Translations under genes and position numbers: made by a program
DNA from: Ophthalmolycus amberensis
Taxonomy: Eukaryota > Chordata > Actinopteri > Perciformes > Zoarcidae
DNA: 64,000 bases
Reading direction: 5' to 3'
NCBI GenBank assembly: GCA_024529925.1
Contig: JAFEUB010001476.1
Location: 349,001-413,000 of the forward strand
The notes under the pieces: model-generated
What the model was told of the DNA's origin: nothing
The model's input: only the letters and a program-made list of their open reading frames with translations
Databases searched by the model: none
Part shown: positions 12,401 through 64,000 of the stretch, piece after piece
Numbering within the stretch: position 1 is the first letter of the stretch
How the letters are laid out: each line of letters begins with the position of its first letter

Positions 12401-15003
12401 GTAAGATGAGGCAGAGGCGGAGAGATCAGATCCTGCCCGGGGCTCGCTGGCAGCCCTTTGATGAAGATACATTTATGGGAATACTATGCTATACTCGGGA
12501 TTTAGAGTTGTGCACAATTTGCCAACTGCAATTTTGCATTACATTTGTTTTATTGATGTGCATGTCTGCGATATCTAAATGCGGAGATGAAAATACCGGC
12601 ATTGATTTACTCTGCATGTGCATGCTGGGAAGCGATCACTCCTTGATAACGCTGAATTGTAGCCAAAGCACCACTCCTTCGCCGTTTGCGCTCCCTGCAG
12701 CAAAAACTTTGACTTTGAACAAGACCAAGCAGAACATTTTTCACCTCATTTTCACCCTCTCTGAAATTACATTTTTCAGAATCCCACAGACGATTCAGTG
12801 ATTAGACTAAACAACTTCGTAATGCATTTTTAAATGAATGAATGTCTGACCCCGAGTAAATCCTCTAATTATACTCCTTCACACTGTCTGCATTAGTCTT
12901 CATTACAGTTGCACAGGTCAACGTGGGAGTGCACATCCACGTTGACCTCAGCTGAACTCCCTTAGTTACAGGGCATTACCCCTGCTAAACACTGTGATCC
13001 TGCACAGAGGAAGGGACTCTCACTCTTCCGTTTGCTCCTCTGACTTTATGTCTCGATTGGTTTCAGTTGTCTGCTCCACTTCTAAGTGCATCCAATGTCT
13101 TTGCTGTGGTTTGGCCATTTTAGCAGCAGGAAGTCCTCTATTGACATGGAATGTATAATAATGTCTGAAAAGCCTTTAGCAGGACAGATTAGACTCTTCC
13201 TCTCTGACTCACCTTCAGCCTCCCACTCTCTCATTCATCTTTTCATTGACTGCACTGCTGCAGCCTTACTTGGTTAAGTTGTTGGCGTGCCACTCTGTGG
13301 CCTAGAGAATGGCTCCGGGCTGATCCCAAGTGTGTCATCTACGGAGGGCTGCTGCTGGTTACTGTGTCTGTTTGATGTGTTTGTAAAGGAACATTCTTGT
13401 TGTATCAACAATGGGTCTTTTTGTGGAGCACCTTTGCAGCCAGAACTTACATTTCTTAGTGGATATGTGTATATTTTCATTGTTGCTTAGATGTCTCTTT
13501 ACTGTGTTTATGTTGGATTAAACTAGCTACAACCTAGCTGGATATTGACTTTTTGTCCCCATTCAATCATGTCTTTGTATGTGAATGAGATAACCTATTG
13601 ATTAATTCAGTTTTTTACCCTGATTTATTCCATCCGGCGTTTGTTTGTTGTAATACAAAGCTTGTGAAATATTTCAAAAAGATTTGTGCTTCTTTTGAAA
13701 CTTGTTCCAACAAGGGGTCCCGGGAGAGTTTCAAAAGCTGCCTGTTCTTAGTACTTCTGTTTAGTTTGGATGAAGAAACGGACTAATAATCCATTACTGG
13801 CGGACATGAGGGACTCTATGCTTGACCTGAGGGTAGAGGTCAAAGATGCCAGGATCAGTTTTTGACTCCCAGACAGCCTCGGAGTAAGGCTCTTCTCTTC
13901 TTGCAACCAGCAGATTCTGGCGTCCATGTACACACAACATTCTGGTGTGTGAGCAAATTGGCAGGAAACTTTAGTAATTTACTGTGACAGCTCGTACTCC
14001 TTTGACCCCTCGGTCCCCTTGTCCAGTTGTGTGACTCTCTGTCCCTGGTGACCGATGTTGTGCTGAGGGAGCCTGGCTCTTACACAATCCTGCACTCTGT
14101 CACATTGCAGTGGCCTGTCGCCCCCCTGGGAGAATGGCATCTCCACTAAACCACAACTCTGTGATCCTGCCTGAACGGAGCTTTCACAAAACACAGCTCA
14201 GCCTCTGTGCAGCAGAGTTTTTTTTTTTGTCCTCACTTGACTCCTGTTGTGGATGGCACTTTGCTACTCAGACATTGATCTTTCACCCATGTGTGGCCTA
14301 AACATCTCCTACTGGTGTGGCCATATCCACAAACCAGGTTACTTCATCCTTGCAAAGCCCCAGGTGTGGAGGCCACCCTTGGAATGTTCTTGATTAATAT
14401 CTTTACTGTAATAAAAAAACGAGCTCATCAGAGGAAGGGGGTTACTCCCACAATTGGCATGTGATCTAGACCAGTGTATTATTTGAACAAATATTCGAAA
14501 ATATGTACCAGCAGGATTGTATTCACTCACAGATTAGAAAAGGGCCTGAAAATAGAGTAGGGTTTGTGGGTGTATCGTGCGAGTGGCAGGAAGAGAATGA
14601 AATCTGTGCTTTGTGATGCTTTTAACATTTACTGCCACTTCTTGTTGTAGTCAGCTGGTGTTTTTAATGGCCCTCAAATCATTAATGCCTTTCAATTATG
14701 ATCTGTTAAGTTAGCCACTATGTAAGTGCTGAGAATAGGCTGTGGGTATGGACTCTGGTCTCAACACCTGGCTTAATGAATCCTGTAATAAACATTGTTT
14801 GGATGTGGCTCGTCAGGAGCTAATTGCACATAATTTAATTTTATAGGTTTAGAAGTCTTAGAATAAATACTTTGATTCTTTGGAAGGGATAGTCTGTTGT
14901 CTATTTTTAGTTACACAAGTTTTTAGAGAATTGCTGCACTGTGTGTACTATACACTATACACTAAACACCCAAGACCCTAAAACTCTCTTGTCATATTTC
15001 TTT

Positions 15004-15515
15004 ATTAAGGAATAGTACGACATTTTGGGAAATTTGCTCATTGGCTTAGAGAGTTAGATCAGACTCTCTGTCCTAACTCTGTCTGTATGTAAATGTAGCT
15101 ACAGCCAGGAGACATTAGCTTTGCTTAGCATTAAAACTGAAGACAGAGGGAAACGGCTAGCTTGGCTACGTCCAAAGTTAACGAAATCCACCTGCCAACA
15201 CTTCCAAAGCCCAATAATTTACATGATGTCATCATTTATTTGTTTTTTAAATTCCGACAAAAAAATGACAAGTTGTGGTTTCATGAGGGGTTATGTGCCA
15301 AACTATCTCTCGGCTGGACGCAGTGATTAAAAACACAATGTTGTTCTTGCTCTTTAGTTTTTGTACTGATTAAACAACTGATATAGCTGTTCATTTCTGT
15401 CTTCAGTGTTTATGCTAAGTTCAGCTAACAGGTGGCTGTAGCCTTCTATTTACCAGACAGTTTATGAGAGTCTTCTCATCCAACTCTCAGCAAGAAAGCT
15501 AACAAATGTATGTGA
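15004..15515. mobile_element. Fold-back (MITE-like) element
   Basis: The left arm runs from AAGGAATAGTACGACATTTT through GCTACAGCCAGGAG and GCTTAGCATTAAAACTGAAG. The right arm, read on the minus strand, has TTGCTGAGAGTTGGATGAG, GGCTACAGCCACCTG and ACTTAGCATAAACACTGAAG in the same order. Imperfect long inverted arms without coding capacity suggest a non-autonomous DNA transposon. Confidence 0.6.
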
Positions 15516-16379
15516 AACTATTAGTAATAGCTATTCTAGTTGCCAAACTAGTTGTCATACAGCACTACAACACAGTGGGAGCCGTTCGATGTCGTTTTCT
15601 GTCTGCTTAACGTAATCAGCCCTCTCAGCGTGTGCCAACTACAGCTTTCTTTCATGTGGGCTAGTTCTGACGCTGGAAACACGGACAACCAGTCTGGTTC
15701 AGGTCAGTGTTTTAACAAGACACCAAAGAAAACGACCCAATTCCAGATGCTGTTGATGCTCCTTATATTCTTTTACAGTCTCAGAAAATCACTACTGTCT
15801 GCTGTTGTCCCGCTGCTCTCACTTATACATTTGGTCTCATCAACATAAGTGGCTTCTCAGGGTTTTGATCCCGGGAATGTTTGCTACCGTAGCTCTACAG
15901 AGTAGATCAGAGGTTTTGTTCGTTGGCTCAACATCTGTCAGCTATTTGCAGTAGGCGCTGTGTTGTGCATCACCTCTGTATAAAGGTAGACGTGAATAGA
16001 GGTTGTCATGGAAAGAAGTGGTGGTTTGCAGTGGTTGGTATCACTGATCAGAAGAAAAAAAATCTGGTTTTCAAAATGGTACATATTGTTCATAAGGTTA
16101 TTGCACCTGCAGTCCAGACATACAGTAGTAAAGTTTGAGGGTGTTATTGTTCATGCTGTGGAGAGTGATATGATCCAAAAGAGGCCATTCTGATCAAAGG
16201 ACTTTGGAGGAGTTCATCTGCTCTGGTGAGGTCAAAGAGGACACACACAGAGAGAGAAGATGTCTAGGCAGCGTTGTCTTATTGGTTTGTGTCTCTCTGC
16301 ACATATTTGTATGTGTCTTAGTGAACCATGTGTCCTTTGTCTAATGAAGACTTAGTGATAATAAGGATGCCCATTTCTG

Positions 16380-16660
16380 TCTATTGTAAACATCAACAAA
16401 GTCTTGGAATGTTTTTTAATAGCGGTAATACGGATCATAAAACTCACGGTTTGGATCCGATCTGTGATCCGAGTCTGTGATCACAGATTGCATAAAAGAA
16501 AAAAGGGAGTGATATAACTTTTAGAGATCCCTGATCATGTTTTTTTTGCTGCTGATAGTAATTGCCCATCATTGATGATCCACATTGGCAGATACAGATC
16601 CCTTTGTTGTTTGATGATAGCAGCTGGTCTACACGGCTCCAGACTATTTTTTTTTTTGCC
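16380..16660. repeat. GGATC-rich dispersed repeat fragment
   Basis: Repeated CGGATCA / GGATCCGATC / TGTGATCCGAG words with A/T tracts. It resembles an interspersed repeat often met in fish introns; the family is not determined. Confidence 0.35.
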
Positions 16661-18308
16661 ACCGTCCCCAAAAATCATTTCAACCACTCTGAAGTCTTTA
16701 AACCGTCAGACATTCTAAATTTGATCTTTTTACTTTGTTCAAGTCATTTATGGTGTTTTGTTTCATTATAGAAATACACAATTCAAATGATCAGGAAAGA
16801 AAAGATAGTATTTTTATTGAACCCATTAGTAGTTTTAATGATGTATTATAAGCTGCTTAGAGCTAGTGTTAGGAGTTAAACAGCTCATAATTCATCTCCA
16901 ATGTCGATTTCATATTAATGTGAAAACATCTCCTTCAAGCAACTGGATTTATTCAAATTTCCCATCAAACATTTAATGAGATTACATGTGAACACATCAT
17001 GATACCATTATAATTTACCTTTGCTCAATACTAATTTTCACTGAACAGACCCTGAACGCATCATAATGTAACCTTTGTTTTCCTTCGGTCAGTTTAAACA
17101 TGTATTGGTTGTAGAAAAGCATAAATGCTGAATTCCTGATCGCATATTCTACTCAAAATACAACTTTATTTCACACTGTGATGGTTAACGTTAAACTGTG
17201 TAATTAATTCGTGGTCCACACGCTGATAAAATAAAGTGTTTAAGGAGAAAAGTCCACCTATAGAATTAAGATGGTTGATGCTAGAGTGGTTGGTGGGACG
17301 CTTGCCCCGTTCTGCATTAAGCGGTGGTTGTCATCTGGGTTTGGTGAAGATGTATTCTGTTGATATTGACACAGAGTATTCATGCTTAGAGTTAATAGGT
17401 ATGATAATATTTTCCCTTCAGATCATCATCCATGGTAATATAGAACACAACTCATCATTACATTCTTTTCATTTGTAATCAGGAAAACATCTCCTACTGG
17501 GAAGAGAAAAATGGGACTGGAGGAAGCTGTTTACCTTGTTTATGTACATCTACCAGGAATAATATCAATATCAATGTATTAATGTGTGGTCAGGTCGTAC
17601 TCAGACAGATCAGCTGTGCGCTAATGACTTCATATTCTTGCCTTAGCTTACACTACAAGCTCCGGTTTTGGTTATTATGCTGACACCCACTGGAACTGTA
17701 TCATGCAAATAGAACTTGGACCTTAAACAGACTTGTGAAGCTTGACTGGTGTAATAAGAGAGACTTTACTCTGTAGTCAGACAGACATTTAGCACAAGAA
17801 AACAAGTTCAAAGGGATGAGGCTGGCAGGCAGGATATCAAAGATGCAAGGTGGTTTAGAACAGGTACGGGCAGGAACAATGGCTATAACTCTAAAGAAAC
17901 ACAGACAATCTGACAAATAACAGGGCTGCACCACCCTAAATATATCCTGAGGAACATATGACTAATGGGCTGCAGCTGAACAGGAAAGTGACAATCAGGC
18001 GACTAGCAGAAACAGGAAATTTGATGGGGATGAATAGTACCGGTAAGTAGCTGAGGAGTTGGTGACAACACAGACTAATATAAACTGGAGACGCAAGGAA
18101 ATGAAGAGTAGTCGTTCTAGCAAAAAACCAGGCCCTTCAATGTCTGCAAGCATGAATACTGAAACTACCAATCGATGGATGTTAACAGAATGTAAAAGCA
18201 GTATAATATCACAACTGTGTAATGTGCTCAGACTGTTTTGTAGTGAGTTGCAATAGTTTGTGACATAACAAAGGTTTTATCTGCTCCTCGTGAACCCAGG
18301 TTGTGAAG

Positions 18309-63662
<45,354 letters not shown>

Positions 63663-64000
63663 GTTAGTGTCACACTTGTCTCCTGGTTGTCATCTTTGAT
63701 AGGAAACCATTTGTCGAGGTCAGAAAGAATTCTTGGTATCCTTATCAAAAACATTTGAAAATATTACCGCACTGAATTACTTGTTGGAGTCCAGTATTAC
63801 TCTTTCCACAGTGTGCCAAATTTAAAATGAGCTCCTCATCGCTTCTACAGTTAATTAGTTTCAACCGAAACTGGTTACTTAAAAATGACAACCATATTTT
63901 ATTAACGCTTCCCAGCTTTATTTGAATTTCTGGTTCCTCAAAGGGGTCCCATATATTGGCAAAGCACGTCGAGACTGAGAAACCTTTTTTAATGTATCAT
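63663..64000 (+). other. col7a1: Intron sequence to the window edge
   Basis: 338 bp with no further collagenous exon recognised. Confidence 0.7.

Larger units (their letters stand above)
12401..18299 (+). other. col7a1: Candidate intron 1
   Basis: About 5.9 kb without recognisable exons. The 131-codon open frame at 12406-12801 directly follows the donor and has no recognisable domain. A fold-back element lies at 15004-15515 and a GGATC-rich repeat fragment near 16380-16660. Known collagen genes often keep enhancers in the first intron, but no site here is specific enough to call. Confidence 0.35.

Noticed and set aside
12406..12801. 131-codon plus-strand open frame
   Set aside because: It begins just after the proposed exon-1 donor and shows no domain, signal or homology; probably chance.

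Overview
The window is vertebrate genomic DNA, very probably from a teleost fish. Support comes from short exons in a roughly 45 kb split gene, many CA/GT/CT microsatellites, and dispersed fold-back elements of kinds common in ray-finned fish genomes. No prokaryotic, viral or CRISPR-like features were seen.

One gene fills most of it: col7a1, the alpha-1 chain of type VII collagen (the anchoring-fibril collagen of the skin basement membrane), on the + strand. I resolved 111 coding exons from the ATG at 18309 to the last exon at 63585-63662. They join in a single open frame of 2860 codons. Coding exons are numbered c1 (ATG exon) to c111; an upstream non-coding exon is proposed at about 12111-12400. 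Residue numbers refer to this joined model.

Layout: 1-12110 upstream DNA with no gene I can support; 12111-12400 candidate 5' UTR exon with three short uORFs; 12401-18299 candidate intron 1; c1 signal peptide; c2-c5 first von Willebrand A domain with an intact metal site; c6-c22 nine fibronectin III repeats; c23-c26 second, degenerate von Willebrand A domain; c27 Cys-rich junction; c28-c70 first part of the triple helix; c70-c72 a 37-residue non-collagenous hinge; c72-c111 second part of the triple helix. The last collagenous exons, NC2 with its processing site, the Kunitz domain and the 3' UTR lie beyond position 64000.

The main points of interest are inside this familiar gene: eight places where the obligatory Gly of Gly-X-Y is Ala or Ser with the register kept; a 576-bp CT tract running almost into the 3' splice site of c36; an extra interruption-coding exon (c67) not found in the human protein as I recall it; a fused exon (c17) bridging two fibronectin repeats; and a set of fold-back repeats in the introns. 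I found no evidence of an undescribed multi-gene system here.
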